Assembly: GCA_016183615.1 (NCBI GenBank)
Contig: JACPEG010000013.1
Location: 1-64,000, forward strand
DNA length: 64,000 nucleotides
Direction: 5' to 3'
Source: Betaproteobacteria bacterium
Lineage (GTDB): Bacteria; Pseudomonadota; Gammaproteobacteria; Burkholderiales; UBA6910
Shown: positions 31,577 to 39,989 of the stretch, one piece after another
Numbering within the stretch: the first letter of the stretch is position 1
How the letters are laid out: each line of letters begins with the position of its first letter
Program-made: the position numbers and the translations under genes
Notes under the pieces: generated by a model
The model's input: the letters and a program-made list of their open reading frames with translations, nothing else
What the model was told of the DNA's origin: nothing
The model's database searches: none

Positions 31577-32803
31577 TCATGCCGGTTTGGGCAAATCCCG
31601 CATCCATCGCTCCAGGCGGTCCAGAAGCCGGTCGCGCTCAAAATTCTCCCGGTAATAGGCGAGCGCGCTGCGTCCCATCTGTTCGCGCTCGGCCCGGGAT
31701 TTGCGGTACAGGGTGAGCACCGCCTGGGCGAGCGCCGCGGGATTTTCCGCCGGGCAGGCAAGCCCGGCGCCCGATTCCTCGACGATGCGCGCGCCCTCCC
31801 CGTCCAGCATCGCCACGATAGGCCGTCCGCAGGCCAGGTACGACTGGATCTTGCCGGGGATGGTCAGCGCGAATACGGGATCGCGCCTGAGGGTGACCAG
31901 CATCGCTTCCGCCAGGGCGAAATAGCGGGGCATGGTTTCCACCGGCCGGCTCCCGAGCAAGTGCACGGTGGGGGATAGCCCCCTCTGTGCGACCTGTGTC
32001 TCCACCCACTTGAATCTCCGGCCGTCGCCGAGGATGATCCAGTGGATGTCGGAAACGTTGCGCAGCCGCTCCGCCGCGGCGAGGATGCTGTCGAAGTCCT
32101 GCGCGGCGCCGATGTTTCCCGCGAACATGACCCGGAATCCGTCGGGCATGGCCTGCATTTCGGCGGCGGCCCCGTCGCGCTCCAGCGGACGGTACAGCCT
32201 TTCGGCCCAGCTCGGAAAATACAGGATCTTGCCCGCCGGAGCACCCATGCTTTCCACCTTGGCGATGAACCCCCGCGACTGGACCAGGACGCGGTCGCAG
32301 TGGCGGTAAATGAAGCGCACCAGCCGGCCGACCGCCCGCAGCGCCGGGCCGGGCCGCATGGCCCCGGTGGCGGAAATGCTCTCCGGCCACAAGTCGAGCA
32401 CCCAGAACAGCAGCGGCGCCTTCTTGAAGGCCTTCATGACCAGCGCCGGTATCCCCACGGTGATCGGCGACGGTTCGTGAACGAAGATCACGTCATAGCG
32501 GCTCCGGCAGCGCAGCGGGCCCAGGATGCTGGCGCAGAGCGCGAAGGAAACATAATTCAGCGCGAGCCGCAGCCGCCCGGACCCGCCGCGGGGGATGAGG
32601 GGACTGCGCACCACCTCGACCCCGCCCCAGTTTTCACGCAGCCGCCGGAAGTACCCGTACCCCGGGAACAGGCGCCCGCCGGGATAATTGGGGATGCCGG
32701 TCAGCACCGTGACCGCGTGCCCGCGCTCGACCAGGCCCTGGGCCAGGTCATTGACGCGGAAGTTCTCCGGCCAGAAATACTGGGTGACAATCAGGATGTT
32801 CAA
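31577..32803 (-). CDS. wbuB: GT4 glycosyltransferase, WbuB/WbjE-like
   Basis: 408 aa. The N-terminus ILIVTQYFWPENFRVNDLAQ, then VLTGIPNYPGGRLF, is the hallmark of WbuB-type enzymes that act in L-FucNAc-containing O-antigens. The donor domain has VMFAGNIGAAQDFDSILAAA, IILGDGRRFKWVE and ALTIPGKIQSYLACGRPIVA. It sits directly upstream of fnlABC, as wbjE does with wbjBCD, so transfer of L-FucNAc is the best prediction. Starts inside the end of the epimerase gene (4-base overlap). Confidence 0.85.
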   Translation of the reverse strand: MNILIVTQYFWPENFRVNDLAQGLVERGHAVTVLTGIPNYPGGRLFPGYGYFRRLRENWGGVEVVRSPLIPRGGSGRLRLALNYVSFALCASILGPLRCRSRYDVIFVHEPSPITVGIPALVMKAFKKAPLLFWVLDLWPESISATGAMRPGPALRAVGRLVRFIYRHCDRVLVQSRGFIAKVESMGAPAGKILYFPSWAERLYRPLERDGAAAEMQAMPDGFRVMFAGNIGAAQDFDSILAAAERLRNVSDIHWIILGDGRRFKWVETQVAQRGLSPTVHLLGSRPVETMPRYFALAEAMLVTLRRDPVFALTIPGKIQSYLACGRPIVAMLDGEGARIVEESGAGLACPAENPAALAQAVLTLYRKSRAEREQMGRSALAYYRENFERDRLLDRLERWMRDLPKPA

Positions 32804-33732
32804 GACCGGGCGGCGCTGTCAAAGAGTTTCCGAAGGCCGCGCGCAAAAGATGCTTCGGGCAGGTCGCCCAGCAGGGCGCGCAGCCGCCCGGTGCTCGCGA
32901 CCGAGTGGCGAACATCGCCGTCGCGGGGTTTTTCGTGCTGCACCTGCAGTTCGCGCCCGGCCAGCGCCTTCAAGGCTGCAATTACCTCGACCAGGGCCTG
33001 TTGCCGGCCGGTGCCGACGTTGATGGTCTGGCCGGACAGGCCGCCCTTAGCGAGGGAGCCGGCGATGAGCTCCGCGACGTCCTCCACGTATACGAAATCC
33101 CGCGACTGCATCCCGTCCCCATGCACGGTTATGGGCCGGCCCGCCAGGACGCAGTCAACGAACCGGCTGATGACTCCGGAATAAGGGGAGCGGGGGTCCT
33201 GGCGCGGCCCAAAGACGTTGAACAGCCTGAATATGGTGGTATCGAGGCCGAACTGCCTGTGATAGAACGCTACATAGAGCTCGCACCCGAGTTTGTCGAA
33301 GGCATAGGGCGTCAACGGGTTGGGGGCCGCGTCTTCGGCCAGCGGCAGGGATGCCGGATCGCCGTAGACCGCCGCGGAGGATGCGAACATGAACTTGTTG
33401 ACGCCCTGCTTGCGGCAGGCCTCCAGCAGATGCAGCGTGCCGTCGCAATTTATTCGGTGCGTGGCGAGCGGATCCTCAATCGAGGCCTGCACCGAGCTGA
33501 CCGCGGCGAGGTGTATGACGAGCCCGGCGCCCCCCATTGCCTGGCCAACGGATTCGGGGTCCGTGATGCTTCCCTCGACAAAGCGGATGTTACGCTCGCC
33601 GCGCGGGAGGTTTTCCAGCCTGCCGCTGGACAGGTCATCCAGCACCGTCAGCTCGTATCCGCGGCGCAACAGGGCCTCCACCAGGTGGGAGCCGATAAAC
33701 CCGCAGCCTCCGGTCACCAGGACTCTAGCCAT
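32800..33732 (-). CDS. NAD-dependent epimerase, UDP-glucose 4-epimerase-like (WbjF-like)
   Basis: 310 aa extended SDR. VLVTGGCGFIGSHLVEALLR binds NAD. The active site is SSAAVYGDPA with Tyr-x3-Lys in TPYAFDKLGCELY. GDGMQSRDFVYVEDVAELIA and NVGTGRQQALVEVIAALKAL follow. Such enzymes interconvert UDP-GlcNAc/GalNAc or 6-deoxy forms. In Pseudomonas O11-type loci the similar WbjF supplies the substrate of WbpL, and the gene order here agrees. Overlaps the upstream GT4 gene by eight bases. Confidence 0.82.
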   Translation of the reverse strand: MARVLVTGGCGFIGSHLVEALLRRGYELTVLDDLSSGRLENLPRGERNIRFVEGSITDPESVGQAMGGAGLVIHLAAVSSVQASIEDPLATHRINCDGTLHLLEACRKQGVNKFMFASSAAVYGDPASLPLAEDAAPNPLTPYAFDKLGCELYVAFYHRQFGLDTTIFRLFNVFGPRQDPRSPYSGVISRFVDCVLAGRPITVHGDGMQSRDFVYVEDVAELIAGSLAKGGLSGQTINVGTGRQQALVEVIAALKALAGRELQVQHEKPRDGDVRHSVASTGRLRALLGDLPEASFARGLRKLFDSAARS

Positions 33733-34894
33733 CGGTGCGCCGCACGCTCAGGTTGATCACCCGGGCGATAAATGAGAAGGTTTCGTCGGCACAACGCGCC
33801 CATGAATAAGAGCGTGCCGCGGCGAAAGCCGCGCTGCCCAGCCTGCGTCGCAGGTCGGGATCGCGGTACAGCGTTGTCAGGGCTGACGCGATGTCGTCGG
33901 CATTTTCAGGATCGAAATAGATCCCGGCCTCCCCGAGAATCTCAGGCATTGGCCCCTTGCCTGAGCAGGCGATCGGCAGCTGCGCGGCCATCGCTTCCAG
34001 CAGGATATTCGGCAGATTCTCGCAGCTCGACGCAAACACGAACGCATCGCCCCGCCGGTACACCTGGTGCAGGATGTGGAACGGCGTCGCGCCCGCATAG
34101 CGGATGAATCTCGCTTCCCGGTCTTCCTCATCCATCACGCGCCGCAGCCGCTCCAATGCCTTGGGGCGGGCAGGCCCGACGAACTCCACCGTCACGGGCA
34201 TGCCCTGCTTCCTGAGCGTGGCAATCGCCCTGGCGACCTGCCATTGATGCTTGTAAACGTCCACGATCGAGACATACAGGAACCGGAAAGGGCGTGACGC
34301 TGAAAACGCGGACGGCGGCAGCTCGTCCCTGGCCTCGGCGAAAAAACGTGATTCGATTCCATGCGCAATGACAGCCTGCTGCTGCAAGCGGCCCCCCAAC
34401 GCCGCCGCCACCCGCGCTCTGGCGTACCGGGTCAGAAAGATGAGACCGTCGGCGCGCCTGAACGACCTCGACTGAACGGCCTTCAGGAGCTTCATCTTCA
34501 GCCACATCAGGCTTGGGACGCCGAACCGGGCCGCTTCCTCCGCCTCGAATGGCAACAGGTTTTGCGACATTGTAACCGCCGGTACCGGGGTGTGGAACGG
34601 GAGCGATCCGCCGGGGGAGAACAGCGCGTCGCAGCGATGTTCCAGCAGCCGCATGGGCAACACGAATTGCTGCCAGAAGAACCTCCCCGGGAGGGAGCGG
34701 TCAAGAATCGCCACCGGCGCCTTCTCCAGCCATTCCCGCTCCGGAATCCGCTCCAGGCTGGCCCGCCCGCCCCAGATCACGACGCGCTCGAAACCGCTGC
34801 CCCGGGGGCGAGCCGCGCTCAGCATGTCACATAGATGGGTGAGCCCGCCTCCCGCCCGGATGTTCGAAGCGTCAATGCCCAAACGGAATTTCAT
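33725..34894 (-). CDS. GT4 family glycosyltransferase
   Basis: 389 aa. The N-terminus LGIDASNIRAGGGLTHLCDM is typical of GT4 mannosyl- or rhamnosyltransferase relatives. The C-terminal domain holds FRFLYVSIVDVYKHQWQVAR, VEFVGPARPKALERLRRVMD and the E-x7-E motif in SCENLPNILLEAMAAQLPIA. Overlaps the epimerase gene by eight bases. Acceptor and sugar unknown. Confidence 0.82.
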   Translation of the reverse strand: MKFRLGIDASNIRAGGGLTHLCDMLSAARPRGSGFERVVIWGGRASLERIPEREWLEKAPVAILDRSLPGRFFWQQFVLPMRLLEHRCDALFSPGGSLPFHTPVPAVTMSQNLLPFEAEEAARFGVPSLMWLKMKLLKAVQSRSFRRADGLIFLTRYARARVAAALGGRLQQQAVIAHGIESRFFAEARDELPPSAFSASRPFRFLYVSIVDVYKHQWQVARAIATLRKQGMPVTVEFVGPARPKALERLRRVMDEEDREARFIRYAGATPFHILHQVYRRGDAFVFASSCENLPNILLEAMAAQLPIACSGKGPMPEILGEAGIYFDPENADDIASALTTLYRDPDLRRRLGSAAFAAARSYSWARCADETFSFIARVINLSVRRTDG

Positions 34895-34924
34895 GGATTG
34901 ATTCCAAGGCGGCTGGCGATGCGG

Positions 34925-34942
34925 CCCGCGAGGCCTCGCGGG
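34925..34942. repeat. 18-bp perfect palindrome between two operon genes
   Basis: CCCGCGAGGCCTCGCGGG, in the 73-bp gap between the methyltransferase stop (34968) and the GT4 start (34894). No T-run follows on the minus strand, so it is not a standard terminator. It may be a partial attenuator or chance. Confidence 0.4.
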
Positions 34943-34967
34943 TTGCGCCGGGAACGGGCATCCGTCG

Positions 34968-35879
34968 CTATCGCTCCGTGGGCTCCGTAGCCAACGGAAG
35001 TATTTCAGGATTCATGACCGGAATGCCGTTCCGGACCGGGTAGCGGGCGTCGCAGTCGGCGCATTGCAGGCCGGTCTGCGCTCGCCGCAACGCCGGTCCG
35101 TGGCAGGCGGAGCAGCGCATCAGGCTCAGCAGGTCCACGTTGCGGTTGCGGGACCGTTGTGAGAGCCAGGGGCGCAGCAGATCCAGCAGGCGCTGCTTTA
35201 TTCCGAACGAGGCGCCCTGTCGCGCGCCATCCGCGGGAGTCTCGCGCGCCGGCGTCCAGCCGGCGTCCTGCTCCGGGTTCAGCACGGTGAACTCGATTTT
35301 CCCCTCCCAGTAATAGCGCACGTGGAACGCGAATGGATGAGCCGGAATGAGTTTCCCGGCGATCAGGGCCTTGGCCCGCTCTTCGTAGAGTTCCAGCAGG
35401 GTTTCGTCCACGACCCAACGGGGTTTTTTGCGTATGATGAGCCGCCCCTCGCGGCAAGCGATCTCCAGCCGATGGTCGCGATAGGGGTTCATCCGCTCCA
35501 TCAGCGCGTGGGGGACCTCGATGTAGCCCGCCGCCGCCACCCGCTGCAGCTCCGCCAGAAACGACTGCGGGTGGGCGGAATGCTCCAGCACGTGGGAGGC
35601 GATGACGAAGTCGAAGGCCTGGTCCCGAAACGGCAGGTTCTCCGCGAAGCCGAGCACCGTGGGCCGGTCGGTCTTCAACGGCACCCAGTGGCGCTCCCGC
35701 GTGTTCTCATAGGCATCGAGCAGCACGTTGGCCCGAGGGTAAGGGTTGCCGCCGGAGCCCACTTCCAGCACCAGCGCGCTCCGCGCCACCGGGCAGTGCA
35801 GGCGGCGCAACGACCATGCGAGGCCTTCCATGCCGATGGCGCGGCACAGGCGCATGGCGCCGGATTCGTGCTCAAGCAC
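34968..35879 (-). CDS. SAM methyltransferase with C-terminal Trm112-like zinc domain
   Basis: 303 aa. Residues 35-150 resemble a class I methyltransferase (VLEVGSGGNPYPRANVLLDA, then NLPFRDQAFDFVIASHVLEH). The last 60 residues are a Trm112-like zinc ribbon: LMRCSACHGPALRRAQTGLQ, then CADCDARYPVRNGIPVMNPE. The target is probably a glycan or lipid-linked sugar, given the operon. Overlaps the CgeB-like gene by eight bases. Confidence 0.75.
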   Translation of the reverse strand: MLEHESGAMRLCRAIGMEGLAWSLRRLHCPVARSALVLEVGSGGNPYPRANVLLDAYENTRERHWVPLKTDRPTVLGFAENLPFRDQAFDFVIASHVLEHSAHPQSFLAELQRVAAAGYIEVPHALMERMNPYRDHRLEIACREGRLIIRKKPRWVVDETLLELYEERAKALIAGKLIPAHPFAFHVRYYWEGKIEFTVLNPEQDAGWTPARETPADGARQGASFGIKQRLLDLLRPWLSQRSRNRNVDLLSLMRCSACHGPALRRAQTGLQCADCDARYPVRNGIPVMNPEILPLATEPTER

Positions 35880-36966
35880 CGGCGTCGCTCCTTGCCTCGG
35901 CGCTCCACTCCAGCACGCGCTGCATGCGCGAGACCACGTCGTGCCCGTCGGCGATCACCCGGCGGAGCCCCGCCAGGGCCACCGATTGCCGCAGCGCGTC
36001 GTCGCTCACGTACCGGTCGAGCTTTTGGATCAGCTCATCCCCAGACCTGAAGTAAGCGGCCTCCGCGCCTTCCTCGAACAGCATTGCGGCGTCCTCCGAG
36101 TATTCGGACAGCATGAAGGTTCCGGTGGCCGGTATTTCAAAGCAGCGCCGCGTATAGGTGTCCCGGTTCAGCTTCGAAAAAAAACATAGCGCCACCTTGG
36201 CGCCGCACAGGGCCCTGTTGTACTCCTCGCCCCACACCGTCCTTACCGGCCTCTGGGAGCGCAACTCCGGGGATCTGCCGATGGCGGGATCCCACGCGTA
36301 CCCGTGCCCGAACAGGCGCAGCCTGAAGCCGCGCCGCACCACTTCCTCCAGCAGCTCCTTGCGCCCGTCCGGCTCGTAGTGTCCGACGAACACCACATCG
36401 CAGCCGTAGCGTGCCTGGTCTTCGGGAGTCAGGCTGACGGGGTGATTGCGCTCGGGAATGAACCACGAACGCAGCAGGCGCACCCGCTTCGCGCCGGCGC
36501 GGGTGAAATCCGCCAGGTTGCTCTGGCGGTAGGCGAGCATCAGGTCGTAGCCGGGGATGGCCGAGAGAAAATGGCGCCACAACCATCCCGGGTGACCTTG
36601 GGCGAACGGGTCGTCGTTATTATAGCCAACCAGCACGGCGCCCGGACAGCGCCGCCTGATCTCCCGCAGCGTGGCCGCGGTGATGTGGGTGCCGCGGTAA
36701 ATGAAGACCAGGTCGGGCCGGATGTCGCCGGCCGTGGCGACCAGGTCGCGGTTGATGCGGCCGATCAGCGGACCGACCAGAAATTTGTTCTGGAACTTCC
36801 GAACGAAAAGCTCGATCCCGCGCGCGCGACCCGCGCGCGCGGGGTCCGCCTTGAAGTACTGGTGCCAGGAAAACCGGAACGGCTCATGCCCCAGCTTCTC
36901 GAACGCCCGGTATACCGGTTCCTCGTGCAGTTCCGAATGCCAGTCACCGGCGACGAGGATTCTCAT
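35872..36966 (-). CDS. CgeB-like glycosyltransferase
   Basis: 364 aa. It begins MRILVAGDWHSELHEEPVYR and has YNNDDPF, then DVVFVGHYEPDGRKELLEEV, VALCFFSKLNRDTYTRRCFE and IPATGTFMLSEYSEDAAMLF, the pattern of CgeB/DUF3880-type GT-B enzymes. The start ATG at 36966 overlaps the preceding GT2 gene by four bases. The sugar is unknown. Confidence 0.78.
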   Translation of the reverse strand: MRILVAGDWHSELHEEPVYRAFEKLGHEPFRFSWHQYFKADPARAGRARGIELFVRKFQNKFLVGPLIGRINRDLVATAGDIRPDLVFIYRGTHITAATLREIRRRCPGAVLVGYNNDDPFAQGHPGWLWRHFLSAIPGYDLMLAYRQSNLADFTRAGAKRVRLLRSWFIPERNHPVSLTPEDQARYGCDVVFVGHYEPDGRKELLEEVVRRGFRLRLFGHGYAWDPAIGRSPELRSQRPVRTVWGEEYNRALCGAKVALCFFSKLNRDTYTRRCFEIPATGTFMLSEYSEDAAMLFEEGAEAAYFRSGDELIQKLDRYVSDDALRQSVALAGLRRVIADGHDVVSRMQRVLEWSAEARSDAGA

Positions 36967-38009
36967 GCCGAGCGTCCCTTGTAGATATCCCCGATGGCGG
37001 GTGTGTAGCCCAGGCGCCGCTTGATGAAGCGGATGATCCGTTCCACCCGCGCCCGGCCAAGGATGACGAGCGAAAGGAAGTACAGATAGAACAGCTTGTT
37101 GTTCCAGAAGCCGAGTCGGGCAAGCCGGTAGCAGTATTTCACGAATACCGGAAACGGCTTGTCGGACTGGACCGCCAGCACCGGATAGGAGTAATTGCCG
37201 ACGTCCCGCAGGATGCGCCGGTAAATCCGCACCCCCCGGGTCCTCTCCACGTACCCGGCGATCTCGAGCATTCCCTTCATGAAGTGCAGCGACGATTCGG
37301 GAGTCTGCTGCTTCGGGACAAACTTGCCGCGCTCGGCCTCGCTGGCGCCGAACTCGGGGACTCCGCCGCTGCGGTAAAGCACCAGGATGTCGGGCAGGAA
37401 AACTGCGTTCATGGTGGTGAGCACGCACGCGACCAGGTACAGCTGGTAGAGCAGCGTTCCGTCGAAGCGGTCGGTGGCGTGGCTGCGCGCCGCCTCGCGC
37501 TGGATCACCATGCCCGAAATCACCACCGAGCGGCGGTAGATGGTGGTGATCGCGTCCTCGCCCGCCCGGAACAGCTTCTCGGACGGGAAGTAGCGGAACT
37601 CCTCGCTGATGCTTTCCGGAACGCCGTCGAAGGAGGCGTAGCTGCGGAGCACCACGCCCACGTTGTCGTAGCGTTCGACGGCCGAGCTCACCGCGCCCAG
37701 CGCGCCGGGACACATCAGATCGTCATTGCCCATGAACAGGCAATACCGGCCCCTTGCCCGTTCCACGAGATTTCTCAGGTTGGCGTCATAGCCCAGGTTC
37801 TCGGCATTCTCGATGTATCGGATGAGGCCGGGATGCCGGGCGCGGTAGCCGGCGACGATGCGGGCGATTTCAGCCCTTTGCGGCGACCTGTCTTCGCAGA
37901 TCACGACCTCGAAGTCCCGGGAGTCCTGGGACAGGATCGAGTCGAGCAGGGCGGGCAGCACCGGCGCGCGGTTATAGGCCGGGATGCAAACGGAGATGCT
38001 CGGGATCAT
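36963..38009 (-). CDS. GT2 family glycosyltransferase
   Basis: 348 aa, GT-A fold. ISVCIPAYNRAPVLPALLDS, then FEVVICEDRSPQRAEIARIV, and a metal-site variant CLFMGNDDLMCPGAL near residue 98 (NDD in place of DxD) define it. The C-terminal part is long and mostly helical, ending with a basic and hydrophobic stretch (FYLYFLSLVILGRARVERII) that could touch the membrane. Start at 38009 overlaps asnB by four bases. Confidence 0.8.
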   Translation of the reverse strand: MIPSISVCIPAYNRAPVLPALLDSILSQDSRDFEVVICEDRSPQRAEIARIVAGYRARHPGLIRYIENAENLGYDANLRNLVERARGRYCLFMGNDDLMCPGALGAVSSAVERYDNVGVVLRSYASFDGVPESISEEFRYFPSEKLFRAGEDAITTIYRRSVVISGMVIQREAARSHATDRFDGTLLYQLYLVACVLTTMNAVFLPDILVLYRSGGVPEFGASEAERGKFVPKQQTPESSLHFMKGMLEIAGYVERTRGVRIYRRILRDVGNYSYPVLAVQSDKPFPVFVKYCYRLARLGFWNNKLFYLYFLSLVILGRARVERIIRFIKRRLGYTPAIGDIYKGRSA

Positions 38010-39877
38010 GGTTCGGCCAGCCTGAGGTTCCTGATCGCGATGGCGAGGGCGAGCAAGGCGTAAAGCCGGGCCCCGTTGGCCCGCCCGCTCCGGAGTCCGC
38101 GGACCAGGGCGTTCACTTCCCGGCGGTTGATGCAGCGCGGAAGATATTGCGCGCACTCCGCGACCATTGCGCAGTTGTCGGCCCGCAGCAGGTCGTCGAT
38201 GGGGATGGAAAAGCCCTGCTTGCGCTGGAACTCCATCCCGGGCGGCAGGAGCCGTCGCGCCAGGATTTTCTGGATTCTGCGGGTTTCCCCGTCCGCGACC
38301 TTCCAGCGGCCGGGAATCGCGGAGAAGCAGAATTCTACCAGACGGTGATCCAGAAAAGGCGACCGTATTTCGAGGCTAGCGGCCATTCCGGCGCGGTCCA
38401 CCTTCACCAGGAAATCGTCCGGCAGGATGCTTCCGAAATGGGTGCGCGTCATGCAGTCCACCGGGTCCCGCCCGCGCTCGAACAGCGCCAGCAGGAAGCG
38501 CTCCGGAGCCTCCAGATTCTCGCCCAGCTGCTGAAGCTGGTCGCGGGTGAAAATCCGCCTGCGCAGGGTGACATCGAAGTAGGGCGAGCCCCAGATCATC
38601 TGCTGCAGCGCGCCGCCGCGCCAGGAGGCGACGCGGTTTCGCCCGCGAACGCCCGCCGGCAGCAGCCCCGCTGCCCGGCTCGCCGCCCGCAGCAGGCGGG
38701 GAGGAAGCCAGCCAAGCCGGCGCTCGTCGGCGAGCGAAACGGGATAGTCAAGATAGCCCCCGAACAGCTCATCGCCGCCGTCGCCCCCCAGGGCCACGGT
38801 CACGTGCTCGCGGGTGAGCTTCGACACCAGGAACGTGGGGATGAGGGAGGAGTCGGCGATGGGCTCGTCAATGAACGGGGCGAGCGCGTGCATGACCTCC
38901 AGCGAGGGGGCTTCCAGCGCCAGCACGTGGTGCTCGGTGCCGAAGTGCTGCGCCACCGCCCGGGCCCGGGGCGCCTCGTCGAGCGGCGAGCCGGGTACCG
39001 AGACCGTGAACGTCTTGACCGGCAGTGGGCTTTGCCGGGCGGCGGCTGCCACGATCAGGCCCGAGTCCAGCCCGCCGCTCAGCAACACGCCCAGGGGTAC
39101 GTCGCTCTCCAGCCTGAGCCTCACCGCATCCATGAGGAGCGAGTGAACCTGGTCGGCGAGGGCTTCGCCGTCCGTCCCAGGGTCGGCGTCGTTGGGCGGC
39201 AGCTCCCAGTAGCGCCAGGTCTTGAACCGGAGCGTGTTCAGATCCAGGCGGGCGGCATGGGCCGGCGGCAGCTTGCGCACGCCCGCCGCCAGGCACATCG
39301 CGTCCGGAACGTAGCCCAGCGCAAGATAGTGGTTCAGGGCAAAGGCATCGATCCCGCCGGGCATTCCGAGGGCCTTCAACTCGGACCCGAACTCGAAGCG
39401 CCGGTTGCCGGCGGCGTAATACAGGGGTTTCTTTCCGGCCCGGTCGCGGGCGAAAAAAATGGAGGGCGCGGTCGCGGGGTCGCCTGCATCGTAAATGGCC
39501 AGTGCGAACATGCCGTTGAAGCGCTCGATGCAGCGCTCGCCCCATTCCCGGTAGGCGGCCAGCACCACCTCGGTGTCGCTGTGGCCAAGGAAGCGGTGAC
39601 CAAGGCGTTCCAGCTCGGCGCGCAGCGCCTTGAAGTTGTACACCTCCCCGTTGTACACGATGACGTGCCGCCGGTCGGGGCTCGCCATGGGCTGGTGTCC
39701 GGCGGAGGACAGGTCGACGACCGATAGTCTGCGATGCGCCAGCCCCACGCGGCCATCGCCCGAGACCCACCACCCGGCGTCGTCCGGGCCGCGGTGGCGC
39801 ATCAGGTCGCGCCGCGCGTTGAGCGCCTCCCGATCGACCGGGGCGTCAGTGCTGGCGATGCCGTAGATGCCGCACAT
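38006..39877 (-). CDS. asnB: asparagine synthase (glutamine-hydrolysing) family protein
   Basis: 623 aa. The N-terminal glutaminase domain begins with the nucleophile Cys2 (MCGIYGIAS) and has RHRGPDDAGWW and YNGEVYNF. The synthetase domain has the ATP motif VLLSGGLDSGLIVAAAARQS and GGDGGDELFGGYLDYP. In polysaccharide loci such proteins amidate uronic acids as well as Asp. A UDP-HexNAc-uronate dehydrogenase is encoded upstream in this operon (48054-49334), which makes a uronamide a reasonable guess. Full length. Confidence 0.88.
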   Translation of the reverse strand: MCGIYGIASTDAPVDREALNARRDLMRHRGPDDAGWWVSGDGRVGLAHRRLSVVDLSSAGHQPMASPDRRHVIVYNGEVYNFKALRAELERLGHRFLGHSDTEVVLAAYREWGERCIERFNGMFALAIYDAGDPATAPSIFFARDRAGKKPLYYAAGNRRFEFGSELKALGMPGGIDAFALNHYLALGYVPDAMCLAAGVRKLPPAHAARLDLNTLRFKTWRYWELPPNDADPGTDGEALADQVHSLLMDAVRLRLESDVPLGVLLSGGLDSGLIVAAAARQSPLPVKTFTVSVPGSPLDEAPRARAVAQHFGTEHHVLALEAPSLEVMHALAPFIDEPIADSSLIPTFLVSKLTREHVTVALGGDGGDELFGGYLDYPVSLADERRLGWLPPRLLRAASRAAGLLPAGVRGRNRVASWRGGALQQMIWGSPYFDVTLRRRIFTRDQLQQLGENLEAPERFLLALFERGRDPVDCMTRTHFGSILPDDFLVKVDRAGMAASLEIRSPFLDHRLVEFCFSAIPGRWKVADGETRRIQKILARRLLPPGMEFQRKQGFSIPIDDLLRADNCAMVAECAQYLPRCINRREVNALVRGLRSGRANGARLYALLALAIAIRNLRLAEP

Positions 39878-39883
39878 GGCCGC

Positions 39884-39952
39884 CTACCTGAACAGCCGCA
39901 GCGCGAACCCGTCGAGCGGATCGCACAGGAGCTCGAGCAGCCAGGGTGTCAT
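39884..39952 (-). pseudogene. 22-codon Trm112-like start, gene remnant
   Basis: Minus-strand frame MTPWLLELLCDPLDGFALRL-FR. WLLELLCDPLDG resembles the first residues of Trm112-type zinc proteins (LLDLLVCPxC) but the CxxC partner and all later parts are missing. It fills the only sizeable gap between asnB and the next gene in an operon where most genes abut or overlap. Probably the leftover of a lost methyltransferase or Trm112 gene. Confidence 0.35.
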
Positions 39953-39989
39953 GTCCGGATCATCAAGCGCGTGGGGAAACCGGCGTCGG

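Noticed and set aside
34925..34942. Rho-independent terminator inside the operon
   Set aside because: The palindrome is strong but no T-run follows on the transcribed strand and the downstream gene belongs to the same operon.
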